A stretch of DNA of 64,000 nt, from assembly GCF_007859765.1 (NCBI RefSeq), contig NZ_SIHJ01000004.1:402392-466391 (forward strand), given 5' to 3'. The notes under the pieces were generated by a model. It did no database searches, had not been told where the DNA came from, and saw only the letters and a program-made list of their open reading frames with translations. Source of the stretch: Posidoniimonas corsicana (GTDB taxonomy: Bacteria; Planctomycetota; Planctomycetia; Pirellulales; Lacipirellulaceae). Below are positions 33,301-42,912 of the stretch, one piece after another. The stretch's first letter is position 1. Each line of letters opens with the position of its first letter. The position numbers were made by a program, and so were the translations under genes.

Positions 33301-34335
33301 TCAGTGCCATTGCTCCAGGGTCTCGCTCGGAACCGCAGAGTCCCGATTGAGTTCTTCCAGCACTTGCAGGAAACGCGTAGTGAGGTCCGGGTCGAGCAGG
33401 CTGCCGCGGTCGTCGGCGAGTTGCTTGTGCAGGGCATTAAGTCCAGGCCGTGACCCGGGGCCCGCCGCGTTGAGCAGTGATTCGTAGCGGTCGACAACGG
33501 CTACGATCCGGGCCGATAGCGGGATCTCATCACCGCGCAATCCCTCCGGGTAACCAGATCCATCAAACCGCTCGTGGTGCGACTGGGCGACCTCCGCCGC
33601 CATAGGGAAGAGCGTTGTGTCGGGGTGCTGCTTTGCCATCCGGGCGAGCAGACGCCCGCCAATTAGGGTGTGCTCCTTGAGGAGTTCGTAGTCGTTGCGG
33701 CTGAGAGTGATGGGGTCGGCCGCCTCGGCGATTCGCACCGGGATCGAGAGCATGCCAACGTCCTTCAGGACGCAGGCGTAGTGCAAATGGTCAAGGAATT
33801 CTTGGCGGCGTTCCAGCAGTTCCGGAGAAGCGTCGAGTGTTCTCTCGGCCAACAGGTGGTTAAACGCCCTGGTGCGGTCAAGGCTGCTCAGGCGCCCGGT
33901 GTCACGCAGGGTCGCTACGAACGCGAGCACGTCGCCGATTGCCCCGCATGATTGCTCGAGTCGCCGGGCGCGGATCGCGAAGTCGAGCTTGGCGAGAAGC
34001 TCTTCCTCATCGAATGGCTTGGCGATGTAGCCGTCTGCGCCTTCGTCGTAGCCGCGTAGCTTGTCGCTCAACGCGACGCGAGCGGACACCATGATGACGC
34101 GCACGCCCTCCAGTTCGTAGCTCTGTTTGATCTGTCGGCAAACCTGATAGCCGTCGAGCCCCGGCATCATCACGTCCAGCAGCACGACCGGGGGCCGGAG
34201 CTGTTTAGCGATGGCGATACCGTCAACGCCGTTGGTCGCAGTGGCGACGCGGTAAAACCCGTCTAAGGCTTCCTGGATGACCTCCAGGTTCACCTCATTG
34301 TCATCGACCGCAAGGATTGTTTCTGGCGTGCTCAT
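33301..34335 (-). CDS. Response regulator with degenerate HD-GYP domain
   Basis: A 344-aa regulator: receiver (DD at 11-12, D54, K107) joined to an HD-GYP domain (about 150-344). The HHExxDGxGYP signature is kept (H253, H254, E255, GYP 261-263), but the metal-binding HD pair is KD (K191-D192, in KDVGM instead of HDIGK), and the final FDAL-type motif reads RYESL. Active c-di-GMP phosphodiesterases need that His, so the protein may be inactive or altered, perhaps a c-di-GMP effector. It lies 45 bp after a histidine kinase gene that itself follows the Tad operon by 4 bp, so it is the last gene of that operon. Confidence 0.9.
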   Translation of the reverse strand: MSTPETILAVDDNEVNLEVIQEALDGFYRVATATNGVDGIAIAKQLRPPVVLLDVMMPGLDGYQVCRQIKQSYELEGVRVIMVSARVALSDKLRGYDEGADGYIAKPFDEEELLAKLDFAIRARRLEQSCGAIGDVLAFVATLRDTGRLSSLDRTRAFNHLLAERTLDASPELLERRQEFLDHLHYACVLKDVGMLSIPVRIAEAADPITLSRNDYELLKEHTLIGGRLLARMAKQHPDTTLFPMAAEVAQSHHERFDGSGYPEGLRGDEIPLSARIVAVVDRYESLLNAAGPGSRPGLNALHKQLADDRGSLLDPDLTTRFLQVLEELNRDSAVPSETLEQWH

Positions 34336-34380
34336 TCGTTCTCCCTGAGGGCTAACTTGTACGTCTCGGGGCGCCGACGG

Positions 34381-35688
34381 CTAGGCCGGCGCCGGTTCGG
34401 AGTTTGCAGCGGCGCGGATCGGGAGCTCGACCGTGAACACCGCGCCCCCGGCCTCGTTGTTGTCGGCCCGAATGGCCCCCCCGTGCTGGTGGACAATCCG
34501 TTCGGCGATCGCTAAACCGAGGCCAGCGCCCACGCCTAGTCGCGCGCCCGCGTCCGACTGGAAGAATTTCTCAAAGACGGCCACGAGGTCCGCCTCCGGG
34601 ATGCCGGGACCCTGGTCGCGGACACGCAACACGCACGCACCGGATTCATCGGATGTTTCCAGAGTAACGCTCACCACTCCGCTGTCGGGCGAGTGCTTGA
34701 CCGCGTTGCCGACAAGATTGCGGACCACGCAGGCTAGCTTTTCCCGGTCGGCGTTGATCATTACTGGCACATCGGGTGCGGACCACGACAGCTCGAGGCC
34801 GCGCTCTTCGGCGAGGGAGCCGAACTCCTGCAGTACCTCGTCGATTAGCTCCGCCGCCGAGCAGGGGGTGAACGAGAACGTCTCGGACCCCGCGTCGAGC
34901 CGGGCCATGTCGAGGAGTTGCTCGACCAGACCCAGCAGCACCTTGCCGTTGGCGTTGATGCGGGTGAAGTAGCCCCTGATTTTCTCCACGGGCGCCGTGC
35001 CGGTCCGCTGCTGCCCGAACCGCGAGAAGCTGAGGATGCCGTGGAGCGGCGTGCGCAGCTCGTGGGACATGTTGGCCAGGAACTCGGTCTTCACCTGGTT
35101 GGCGGACTCGGCCTCGTCTTTGGCCCGGCTCAATTCCTCGGTGCGCAGCCGCACCGTCTCCTCAAGCTGTGTGTTCTGCGCGAGCAAGGCCTGCTTGGTC
35201 GCCAGCAGCTGGTGCGAGTAGTCGCGCAACTCTTTCACGGAACCCTCGTGCCGGGTCTGGTCCTCGATCACCACCAAACAGCACGGCTCGTTCTCAAGCG
35301 GGTAGAGGTCGACGCTGACCGGGAACGACTGACCGTCCGACCCGTTGGCAGAGCACCGGACGCGGCGGGCGGCATTCTCCACGCTCGACAGGCACAGGCA
35401 CTCCGCGAGCCTTCGGCTCAGGCCAGCGCCACTGTCCGGCGTCGCCAGCGCGTCGAGGCTGACGCGCCGCCTGAGCAGGCCGGAGCTGAAGAACTTCTCT
35501 GCGATGTGGTTCCACTGCAGCACGGCCCCGGACCGCGAAACCCACAGCAGCGCGTCGCTGGAAGCGGCCTCCAGCTTGGCGAGCCTGCCCGCCGCCCGAG
35601 AGGCCGCGGACCCACGCCGTCGGAGCACAAACGCAAAGCAGGCCACGACGGCCAGCCCGCCGATCAGCGCAAGGTAGTTCGGGTCCAT
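34381..35688 (-). CDS. Membrane-anchored sensor histidine kinase
   Basis: A 435-aa kinase with an N-terminal transmembrane helix (about 6-22), a PAS-like domain (about 40-145), a coiled coil (about 150-198, rich in Leu, Glu and Gln), HisKA with H209 (NMSHELRTPLHG), and ATPase domain with NLVGNAVKHS, DQGPGIPEADL and GAGLGLAIAE. It should autophosphorylate and donate to the HD-GYP response regulator encoded next. It starts 4 bp after the TadG-like stop and so belongs to the Tad pilus operon, suggesting that the pilus or surface contact is coupled to its signal. Confidence 0.92.
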   Translation of the reverse strand: MDPNYLALIGGLAVVACFAFVLRRRGSAASRAAGRLAKLEAASSDALLWVSRSGAVLQWNHIAEKFFSSGLLRRRVSLDALATPDSGAGLSRRLAECLCLSSVENAARRVRCSANGSDGQSFPVSVDLYPLENEPCCLVVIEDQTRHEGSVKELRDYSHQLLATKQALLAQNTQLEETVRLRTEELSRAKDEAESANQVKTEFLANMSHELRTPLHGILSFSRFGQQRTGTAPVEKIRGYFTRINANGKVLLGLVEQLLDMARLDAGSETFSFTPCSAAELIDEVLQEFGSLAEERGLELSWSAPDVPVMINADREKLACVVRNLVGNAVKHSPDSGVVSVTLETSDESGACVLRVRDQGPGIPEADLVAVFEKFFQSDAGARLGVGAGLGLAIAERIVHQHGGAIRADNNEAGGAVFTVELPIRAAANSEPAPA

Positions 35689-35692
35689 CGGG

Positions 35693-37480
35693 CTACTCCA
35701 GTAGGTAGACGTCTTGTGCCGCGGGCAGCAGGTCGACAGGGTTGATGGTGGCGTCCGTAACCGTGACGATCCGCATGGTGCCGCTCACCATCCGGAGACC
35801 GCACGAGCCTGCGCCCGTCAGCAGGATGGTGTGGCCCCACTTGGCGTAAACGGTCCCGGACAGCGCGCCGCCCCCGAGGAGGTGTTGCGCATCGATCACG
35901 ATCGGGCGACGGTCGCTCCGGGCTTGGTACACCAGCACCCCGTCGTAGGGGCTGGTTGGGTCCTGCAGCCCGGTGTACGCGGCGCCGGCCAGGAGCGGAG
36001 CAAGGACCACGCTCGGCACCACCGTTCCCACGGAAGCCGGCGGGGCGGTCGACGCGTCAACGCCCGCGTCCGGCATGCCCGTGGTTGCGTCGTAGGAGGC
36101 GGAGTCGGTGATATAGAACATGGCGCCGTCGGCTTGGACCGGGCCCAGCGCTAGAAGCGACAGGTTGGTGAGCGGACTCCGGCCGCGGATGACGTAGACC
36201 CCGGGTTCGAATATGACGCCCCCGACGGGCGCGACGACCGTGATGGAGTCGTACACCCCTGGCTGAAGCGTCTGGTTCTCGAGGAGGTCGGACACCGGGG
36301 TCAGCACGGCCGAGAGCAACGGCTGCAGCAGCGGCGAGAGGCCGCTGAGCACGTCGCCGAGCAACGCAGCGGCGTCGCTAGCGGACAATGCCACGGCGAT
36401 GGCGTGGGACGGAGAGCGGACCGCGCCGCTGACGTTGGTCGCATCGACGGACGTTGAGGGGGGCGGGAGAGCCTCCAGCGGGTCGTCCGTGGGCAGCATG
36501 TTCGCCCTGAGCGGCGACTCGTCATCCGGGTCGAGTGGTTGGTACTGGTCCTGATCGTCCACGCCGCCCGTAACGCGTATGTCGCTTGCCAGTAGCTGGG
36601 TCGTCGGCAACAGCGGCATGCAGGCCGACCCGTAGGGCGGCCCCGCGCTGACGCCTGCGGGGCGTCCGTCCTGGTCCACGCCGCCCCAGGTCGTGTTGAT
36701 CAGCACCGCGCCCTCGACTCGCACTTGTCCCAGGCCCTCAACCTCGAGCCCCGCGGTAATTGTGGGGAGCGGCAGCGGCGCCAGGTCGGTCGACGCTTGC
36801 GTCAGCGTCTGGGTAAGAAAGTCGGGCAGCAGCGCTTCGAGCCCATCGGACAGCAACGCGGACGCCACGCCACCGACGATTGGGACCCCTGCCAGGTAGT
36901 CGACTGCTGGAGATTGGGCGACTGCTTGCTGGACCACCGATGTGACCGCAACGGCGGACAGCGTGTCGTCCACCGCGCCGAGATCGATGGGCGCCGGATC
37001 GGGGTCGAGCGCCATGATGGCGGCGCCGTCGGTCGCGTCGGCCACGCCGGCAACCGCGCGTGCGCTGATAGGCTTCGACATCAGCCCGCCAGCGCCGCGC
37101 AGGATGACGGTCTGGTAGTCACGCTGGACGTCGACCTGCACGTGGTTCGCCAGGCCGGCGAAGTCGCCCGAAGTGGGGGGGATCGATACGACAACTTGCG
37201 CGTCGGGCATCCCTGAAGTTGCGTGGACGAACTGCTCGGCGGTGGCGATCGCCGTCGCCGACGGGTTCCCGAGACGCAGGTCCACCGCCGCCGCGGTCGC
37301 CGCGCCGTCGGCAACGTGCTGCAGCCGGTGGTGCTCGTCCATGACCACGCCGCCGTCGAGCACCAGTCCCGCCACCGCGATCAACGCGGGCAGCAGCACC
37401 GCGAGGAGCACGAGCACCTTCCCGCGGCGCCTACTGGCAGTGTGAGGGCAGTCAGAGGTGGTGTAAGTGATCTCTCGCAT
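35693..37480 (-). CDS. TadG-like pilus-assembly protein
   Basis: A 595-aa protein with N-terminal transmembrane segment (RGKVLVLLAVLLPALIAVAGLVLDGG) followed by a MDEHHRLQHVADGAATAAA segment typical of TadG/TadE-like (VWA-type) Flp pilus accessory proteins. The rest is periplasmic, Gly/Ser/Thr/Asp rich, without recognised catalytic motifs, but long for the family. The ATG at 37480 has GGAGG just upstream; an in-frame TTG at 37492 overlaps that site and is unlikely. It is in the Tad operon and lies immediately upstream of the kinase gene. Confidence 0.85.
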   Translation of the reverse strand: MREITYTTSDCPHTASRRRGKVLVLLAVLLPALIAVAGLVLDGGVVMDEHHRLQHVADGAATAAAVDLRLGNPSATAIATAEQFVHATSGMPDAQVVVSIPPTSGDFAGLANHVQVDVQRDYQTVILRGAGGLMSKPISARAVAGVADATDGAAIMALDPDPAPIDLGAVDDTLSAVAVTSVVQQAVAQSPAVDYLAGVPIVGGVASALLSDGLEALLPDFLTQTLTQASTDLAPLPLPTITAGLEVEGLGQVRVEGAVLINTTWGGVDQDGRPAGVSAGPPYGSACMPLLPTTQLLASDIRVTGGVDDQDQYQPLDPDDESPLRANMLPTDDPLEALPPPSTSVDATNVSGAVRSPSHAIAVALSASDAAALLGDVLSGLSPLLQPLLSAVLTPVSDLLENQTLQPGVYDSITVVAPVGGVIFEPGVYVIRGRSPLTNLSLLALGPVQADGAMFYITDSASYDATTGMPDAGVDASTAPPASVGTVVPSVVLAPLLAGAAYTGLQDPTSPYDGVLVYQARSDRRPIVIDAQHLLGGGALSGTVYAKWGHTILLTGAGSCGLRMVSGTMRIVTVTDATINPVDLLPAAQDVYLLE

Positions 37481-37513
37481 CGTGGCCTCCAAGGCGGCGC
37501 CGTAGCGCCGGTT

Positions 37514-37990
37514 CTAGTGCGTGATGCACATGGTGGTTTCTGACCGCAGGGCCGTTTGTCCCCACGGCAGGAGCGATCCCAGCAACGGCGCGTGGTCGTA
37601 CGCAAGCGTCACCCGCACGCGATCGCCCGGCGCGTTGTCGCCATCGATCCACTCCACGGTCACCGCGACTTCATCCGCAGAGAGCAGGGGCAGGGGCGTG
37701 CCCGCCACGAGGGGGGCGATCTGGCCGTCGTCCAGGACGCCCGAGTACGTGGCCGGGCCCCAACTCGGTACCCCGGCTGGTGCGAACCGGCTGCTCATGA
37801 CTGCCTCACGCGCGACCTGCCGTCCTGCCTTGGAAAGGGTGTTGTCCCGCACCGCTGCGACGCCCAGATCCAGCAGCGCGAACACGACCAGCAGCATGAC
37901 GGGCAGTGTCAGCGCACACTCGACCGCCGACGCGGCCGATCTGGCTGCGTTTGGCTGGGAGACGTGTGTTGGCCGTAGCGGGCGTGGCAT
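37514..37990 (-). CDS. TadE-like minor pseudopilin
   Basis: A 158-aa protein with the TadE-type N-terminal signature: a short basic leader (AARSAASAVECALTLPVML) and one transmembrane helix (LLVVFALLDLGVAAV) with an E near its start, as in TadE/TadF pseudopilins processed by the TadV peptidase. The C-terminus is a small periplasmic domain. It starts 6 bp after the upstream TadE-like gene's stop and ends 33 bp before the TadG-like start. No TadV peptidase gene is in the window. Confidence 0.85.
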   Translation of the reverse strand: MPRPLRPTHVSQPNAARSAASAVECALTLPVMLLVVFALLDLGVAAVRDNTLSKAGRQVAREAVMSSRFAPAGVPSWGPATYSGVLDDGQIAPLVAGTPLPLLSADEVAVTVEWIDGDNAPGDRVRVTLAYDHAPLLGSLLPWGQTALRSETTMCITH

Positions 37991-37996
37991 GCAGGA

Positions 37997-38425
37997 TCAG
38001 CGGAACTGTCGGAAGTGGATCTGCTCTTCGAGGCCTGTTTCGTTCGGGAGCGTGGGCCAAGAGATCAGTGTGCGGAACGGGTGCCCTACGCCAACCTCCA
38101 CTTGAACCACGTCGTCGGGGCCGATGGTGGTCGTCACGCTGACATCCAAGTCGGGTTCCTGGAAACCGGGGAAGTGCTGCATCTCGTCGAGCACCGCGTC
38201 GCGTACCAACGCCTCCCAGGCGTCGTAGGTAAATGCGGTAAAGCCGCGCGAGGCGCCCAGTTCGGCGCCGGTGCGGGCCGCGTTCGTGAGCACCATCCGG
38301 GCGTCCGCGATCCGTCCAAAGTCGCAGCACGCCAGCGCGATCAGCATCAGCAGCGGGATCAAGATCGCGAACTCCGTGGCCGCGGTGCCCCGTCGGGGGG
38401 CAGTGTTCTTGCCTCTCATTGCCAT
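37997..38425 (-). CDS. TadE-like minor pseudopilin
   Basis: A 142-aa protein with a TadE-type N-terminus: RRGTAATEFAILIPLLMLIAL, with Glu at the usual place after the processing site, then one transmembrane helix (IPLLMLIALACCDFGR). A periplasmic domain of about 100 residues follows. It starts 29 bp after the TadC gene and lies 6 bp before the next TadE-like gene. It probably contributes to Flp pilus biogenesis in the inner membrane. Confidence 0.88.
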   Translation of the reverse strand: MAMRGKNTAPRRGTAATEFAILIPLLMLIALACCDFGRIADARMVLTNAARTGAELGASRGFTAFTYDAWEALVRDAVLDEMQHFPGFQEPDLDVSVTTTIGPDDVVQVEVGVGHPFRTLISWPTLPNETGLEEQIHFRQFR

Positions 38426-38454
38426 GGCGTTTTTTATCCCTTCGTCCCCTGTTC

Positions 38455-39384
38455 CTATTTGGCCGCGTACGCGTCCTGGATCTGCAGCAGGGCGGGCGCC
38501 ACCAGCACGACGAAGATCGCGGGGAAAATCAGCAGCAGCGTCGGCAGGAGGATCTTGACCGACGCCTTCTGCGCGTTCTCTTCGGCGAGCTGTTCCCGCT
38601 GGTTCCTGAGCATGTCCGCGTGGCTCCGCAAAGCGTCGCCGATATTGGTGCCGAACCGCTGGGCTTCCTTGACCAGGCTGCTCAGAAGCCCGACCCCCTC
38701 GTAGTCGGTTCGGACGGCAAATCGCTTTAGCGCCTGGTCGATGGTCGAGCCAAGGTCGATGTCACGCTGCACGAGATCGAGTTCTCGGGCGAGCGTTGGA
38801 TGGACTGAACGCATCTCCTCACCGGCTCGTTTCACCGCCTCCTGCAGGCTGAGTCCGGCTTCGAGGCAGATGATCGTCAGGTCGATGAAGTCCGGCAGCG
38901 ACTTCCGCAGGCTGTTGTGGTTGACCCTGATCGCTCGTTCCAGCCACAGGCCCGGAGCACAGTACGCGGCGCCACACGCCAGCAGCGCCGCCGGCATTGC
39001 TACGCCGGCGGCGAGCAGGTTGAACACGTACAGCATGGCTACGCTCGTGGCGGCGAACGCAACCATCAAAAAACGCGCGAAGAAGAACCAGTGCGAGTTG
39101 GCCGATCGGTAGTACCCCGCGAAGCTCAGCCGCTGCTCGACGCGGGCACGGTCCTCGGCCCCGAATAGCGGCAGCAGCCCCCCCAAGGGAGAGTGGTCTC
39201 GCTCGCCGCCCGACCCGCCGGCTTCAAGCGCCCCGGCGGGTCCGCGGTCGCCGTCGCCGCCGACCTCGCGGAGTCGGGTCCGGATCGCACGCTGCCGTGG
39301 GTCCCACAGGTGCAGGACCGCGTACACCGCTCCAGAGATTGCGGTGAACACCAGCGCGGCGTAGATCTGTTGTTGACTTATCAT
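38455..39384 (-). CDS. tadC: Flp pilus platform protein TadC
   Basis: A 309-aa type II secretion F-family (T2SSF) protein. N-terminal transmembrane helix (IYAALVFTAISGAVYAV), a cytosolic region with LPDFIDLTIICLEAGLSLQEAVKRA and ERALKRFAVRTDYEGVGLLSSLVKEAQRFGTNIGDAL (positions approximate, all conserved in T2SSF), and hydrophobic stretches FLMVAFAATSVAMLY and LLPTLLLIFPAIFVVLV. The ATG at 39384 is used because the frame's upstream part overlaps the tadB gene and has no pilus features. With TadB it is predicted to form the inner-membrane platform for Flp pilus extension. Confidence 0.9.
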   Translation of the reverse strand: MISQQQIYAALVFTAISGAVYAVLHLWDPRQRAIRTRLREVGGDGDRGPAGALEAGGSGGERDHSPLGGLLPLFGAEDRARVEQRLSFAGYYRSANSHWFFFARFLMVAFAATSVAMLYVFNLLAAGVAMPAALLACGAAYCAPGLWLERAIRVNHNSLRKSLPDFIDLTIICLEAGLSLQEAVKRAGEEMRSVHPTLARELDLVQRDIDLGSTIDQALKRFAVRTDYEGVGLLSSLVKEAQRFGTNIGDALRSHADMLRNQREQLAEENAQKASVKILLPTLLLIFPAIFVVLVAPALLQIQDAYAAK

Positions 39385-39401
39385 GTTTGCATCTAAGGTG
39401 A

Positions 39402-40349
39402 CTAGTAGTCGAAGTTCACGATCCTGCGGATCCAGAACACGCCGGCCAACTGGGCGCCGGCGGTCGCGAGCAGCAGCCACGGGCGGGCCATGATCGACGC
39501 GGCGTACTCGGGGGCCAGCACCAGGATGGCGGCCATCGCCGCCAGCGGGAGCAGCAGCAGAACGTTGGCCTGCATCCGTCCCTCGCCGGTTAGCGCACGC
39601 ACGCGGTCTTTCAGCCGGAGCCGCTTTTGAACCATAAGCGCTAGGTTGTCGAGAAGCGTCATGAGGTCGCCGCCCGACTTGGACTGAACGAACACGGCCA
39701 CCACGAACAGCTTCAGCTCGAGGATGCCCGTGCGGTCGGCGAGCTTGCGGAGAGCGGACTCCTTGCTCATGCCGAGGTTCTGCTGCTCGTAGCAGAGCGC
39801 GAACTCCTCGGACAGCGGCGGCTTGAACTCTTCGGAGAGCAGCTTGAGCGCGGCTGGTACGGTTTGTCCGGCGCGAACGGTTCGGCTGATCAGCTGAAAC
39901 GCCTCGGGCAGCTGCTTGGTCAGGCGTTTGGTTCGGCTGTGCCGCCTGGAGTAGAGCAGTGCGATCGGCGCCGCGCTGCAGCACGCGGCGGCGACGCCCG
40001 CCGCCGTGTTGCCGACCCCGGCAGAGAGTGCAACCGCGGCGCCTGCCGCGGCGGCGGCCGCCGTCGCCCAAGCCAGCGTGCCCACCGTCCACCGTAGCCC
40101 CGACTGGTCAATCAACCGCTGAAGCGTTGCACGCAGCGAGTCGGCAGTAAGCATCGACGCGCCGCGCTGGCCGCTCTCTTTGAACAGCGAAACCGACGCC
40201 GCGTCCGCATCGTCCCGGGCGAGCTCGTGCAGCCGGGCGTTGACGAGGTCGCGGTAGCGGAACGCCCAGTGGTACACCGCCAGCCCGACGGCGCCCGATA
40301 GCAACGACACAGCCGCAAAAACGGCGATCAGCACCGCGTTGTCGGTCAT
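39402..40349 (-). CDS. tadB: Flp pilus platform protein TadB
   Basis: A 315-aa T2SSF-family protein: N-terminal helix ([21 protein letters not shown]), central helices ([21 protein letters not shown]), the conserved cytosolic core [25 protein letters not shown] and [23 protein letters not shown], and a C-terminal pair of helices. Its ATG at 40349 overlaps the stop of the tadA gene by 4 bases (ATGA), fixing the start; a longer frame read further upstream lies inside tadA. It lies 17 bp upstream of tadC. Confidence 0.92.
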   Translation of the reverse strand: MTDNAVLIAVFAAVSLLSGAVGLAVYHWAFRYRDLVNARLHELARDDADAASVSLFKESGQRGASMLTADSLRATLQRLIDQSGLRWTVGTLAWATAAAAAAGAAVALSAGVGNTAAGVAAACCSAAPIALLYSRRHSRTKRLTKQLPEAFQLISRTVRAGQTVPAALKLLSEEFKPPLSEEFALCYEQQNLGMSKESALRKLADRTGILELKLFVVAVFVQSKSGGDLMTLLDNLALMVQKRLRLKDRVRALTGEGRMQANVLLLLPLAAMAAILVLAPEYAASIMARPWLLLATAGAQLAGVFWIRRIVNFDY

Positions 40350-41695
40350 GACTGGGCCCCCACCGCGTCGATCCGCTCGACGGGGCACTCGCCCTGCCGG
40401 AACAACTCCCTCGGCACGCCGACCCCTGACGCGACAAGCCGGTCGAGGCAGTTGGGCTGGATGCCGCACGCCTCGTGCCGGCCGATCGGGTGGTGGTCGG
40501 CGTCGACGCCGGTCTGGTTGAACACAAACAAGTCGTGCATGCTGATCGTCTCGCGCTGCACGCCGGTGATCTCTGAGATCTGCAGGATCTTCCGCTCGCC
40601 GCCGCTGAGCCGCGCCAGGTGGACGACGATGTGGATCGCCGACGCGATCTGCCGGTGGACGAACCACATCGGCAGCTCCGGCGCCGCCATCCCCACCAGC
40701 AGCTCGAGCCGGCTCATCGCGTCGCGGGCGTCGTTGGCGTGGATGGTCGACATCCCGCCGTCGTGGCCGGTGTTCATGGCTTGCAGCATGTCGAACGCCT
40801 CGGGCCCGCGGCACTCACCGACCACGATCCGATCGGGACGCATCCTAAGCGCGTTGCGGACGAGGTCGCGCGAGGTGATCTCGCCGCGCGACTCGAGGTT
40901 GGCGGGGCGGGTCTCCATCCGCGCGACGTGGGGCTGCTGCAGCTGAAGCTCGGCCGCGTCCTCGATGGTGGCGATCCGTTCGTCCTCGGGGATGAACCGG
41001 GACAGCGCATTGAGCAGGGTGGTCTTGCCGCTGCCGGTGCCCCCAGCGACCAGGATGTTCAGCCTTGCCTTGACGCACGCGGCCAGGAACTCCAGCATCT
41101 GCGGCGTCGCCGCTTTCCGCGCGACCAGGTCGCCTGGCGTGAGCGGTTTCTTAGAGAACTTGCGGATCGAGACCAGCGCCCCGTCCAACGCCAGCGGTGG
41201 GATCACCGCGTTGAGCCGGCTCCCGTCGGCCAGGCGGGCGTCGACGATCGGGCTCGCTTCGTCGACGCGCCGCCCGACCCGGCTTACGATCCGCTGGACG
41301 ATATCGAGCAGGTGGTCCTGGTCACGGAACCGGAGGTCGGTGGGCTCGAGCCGCCCCCGGCGCTCGACGTACACGCAGTGGGGTCCGTTGATCAGCACGT
41401 CCGACACCGTCGGGTCGTGCATGACCGACTCGAGCGGGCCGAGGCCGAGCGTCTCGTCGACGAGCTCGTCGATCAGCCGCTGACGATCCGACTGGCTCAA
41501 CAGGTCGGAGTGCTTGCGGCACAGCGCCTCGGCGCCGCGTCGCAGCTCACCCCGCAGCACGTCGGGATCAACCGATTTAAGCACGGAGAAGTCGACACTG
41601 CTGATGAGCTGCTCGTGGAGCTCCGACTTCAGCCGCTGGAAGCGTGTGTCGCGGGATTTGTCCTGCGAGCCGGATCGGCCAGTCTGTTCGTTCAT
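40346..41695 (-). CDS. tadA: Flp pilus ATPase TadA (CpaF)
   Basis: A 449-aa secretion ATPase of the GspE/TadA superfamily. Walker [10 protein letters not shown] (218-226), the Asp-box region [14 protein letters not shown], Walker B-like [18 protein letters not shown] and the His-box SGH-like [18 protein letters not shown] are present. The N-terminal domain includes [12 protein letters not shown] typical of CpaF. It powers Flp pilus assembly from the cytosolic face. It overlaps tadZ upstream and tadB downstream by 4 bases each, so the first three Tad genes are translationally coupled. Confidence 0.96.
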   Translation of the reverse strand: MNEQTGRSGSQDKSRDTRFQRLKSELHEQLISSVDFSVLKSVDPDVLRGELRRGAEALCRKHSDLLSQSDRQRLIDELVDETLGLGPLESVMHDPTVSDVLINGPHCVYVERRGRLEPTDLRFRDQDHLLDIVQRIVSRVGRRVDEASPIVDARLADGSRLNAVIPPLALDGALVSIRKFSKKPLTPGDLVARKAATPQMLEFLAACVKARLNILVAGGTGSGKTTLLNALSRFIPEDERIATIEDAAELQLQQPHVARMETRPANLESRGEITSRDLVRNALRMRPDRIVVGECRGPEAFDMLQAMNTGHDGGMSTIHANDARDAMSRLELLVGMAAPELPMWFVHRQIASAIHIVVHLARLSGGERKILQISEITGVQRETISMHDLFVFNQTGVDADHHPIGRHEACGIQPNCLDRLVASGVGVPRELFRQGECPVERIDAVGAQS

Positions 41696-42912
41696 TTCTT
41701 ACTTCCCGGGTTGGTCTTGGCGCCGCGGAACATGCTGGAGGCGAGCGAGAACACCGACCCCTGACTCGCGGCCGCCTTCGCCGGAGGTTTGGCTTCGCGC
41801 GTCCGTTCTGCCAGTGTCCCCGCCAGCTCGACGAACGCCTTGGAGACCGCCGACGCCGGCGACTCCTGCACGACCGGCGCGCCGATGTTCACCGACATGC
41901 TGACCGCCTGCTGGTCGTCGGGGATGCAGACGATGCCGTCCTCGAGGTCCAGCACGCGGGTCACCTCCTTGAGCGGCAGCTGCACGGCGCCGCTGGTCTC
42001 CAACGCGACGACACGCAGCGCGCCGGTGGAAACGCTGAGGTCCCGCAGGCGATCGAGCTGCTTCTTCGCCCGACAGATCGAGATCAAGTCGAGCCTCATC
42101 GTCATTACAAGCGAGTCGCTCCGCTCCAGCAGCTGGACGCTCTCGGGCGAGTGTGCGCCGGTCAGGCAGGCGAACACGAGCGAGAAGCTGTCCTGCGCCA
42201 ATGAGGCGATGGTGCGGCACGCGTGGTGGGCGTCGTCATCCGGCGAGCACATCGACGGAGGCCCCGCCAGCAGCGCGAGCCCTGAATCGTGCCGGGTCAT
42301 TGCCTGGTGCAGCATTCCCTCGTCAATGCCGTCGGGTTGGTGTACAAGGTCGTTGACCGTGTGCTGCGGGCTCACCCCGAGGTAGGTCGCCAGGTCGCCG
42401 CCGCTGAGGTTGAGGTCGAGCAGAGCGCACGACCGGCCGCCTCGTGCGGACGCCGCAGCTAGGTTCACCGCGGTTAGATCGCAATCGCCCTGCGAGTACG
42501 CCGGGAACACGCTGACGAGCCGCCCGCGGCCCACTGAGCGCCGCTGCTCATAGAACACCCGGGTCACCAGGTCGCCGATCTCGCGTCGCAGGTCGCTCTC
42601 GACATCCAGGAAGTCGTCCGCGCCGGCGCGAATCGCCTGCAGCATCCGGCGCGAGTCGGATGCCGGCGCCACCACGACGATTGAGTTGCTGCTGCTCGAG
42701 CGGATTTCTGATACTAAGCCGATCAGGTCGCCGGAAACCTCGTCGGCTGTAACGAACACCACACCTTCGCCCATGTCCCAGGAGAACGAGTCCGCCAGCA
42801 CGGTCGACAGCCCCAGCACATGCTCGAGAGGGCAGTCAAAGTCCAGATCGCTGAGAGTGTTCAACACCCGCGCGGTCGTTGGCTCGCTGTTGCTGACGAT
42901 CCAGAGTTGCAT
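41692..42912 (-). CDS. tadZ: TadZ/CpaE-like pilus localisation protein
   Basis: A 406-aa protein with an N-terminal receiver-like domain (residues 1-130) and a ParA/MinD-like ATPase fold as in TadZ/CpaE: LVSVFPAYSQGDCDLTAVNLA, then ALLDLNLSGGDLATYLGV and VFACLTGAHSPESVQLLERSDSLVMTMRLD. The position expected for the deviant Walker A (GGVGKTT) reads AYSQGDCDLT, with no Lys and one Gly, so nucleotide binding is doubtful. TadZ directs the pilus machine to a cell pole. No clear Shine-Dalgarno precedes this ATG. It is the first gene of the Tad operon. Confidence 0.82.
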   Translation of the reverse strand: MQLWIVSNSEPTTARVLNTLSDLDFDCPLEHVLGLSTVLADSFSWDMGEGVVFVTADEVSGDLIGLVSEIRSSSSNSIVVVAPASDSRRMLQAIRAGADDFLDVESDLRREIGDLVTRVFYEQRRSVGRGRLVSVFPAYSQGDCDLTAVNLAAASARGGRSCALLDLNLSGGDLATYLGVSPQHTVNDLVHQPDGIDEGMLHQAMTRHDSGLALLAGPPSMCSPDDDAHHACRTIASLAQDSFSLVFACLTGAHSPESVQLLERSDSLVMTMRLDLISICRAKKQLDRLRDLSVSTGALRVVALETSGAVQLPLKEVTRVLDLEDGIVCIPDDQQAVSMSVNIGAPVVQESPASAVSKAFVELAGTLAERTREAKPPAKAAASQGSVFSLASSMFRGAKTNPGSKK

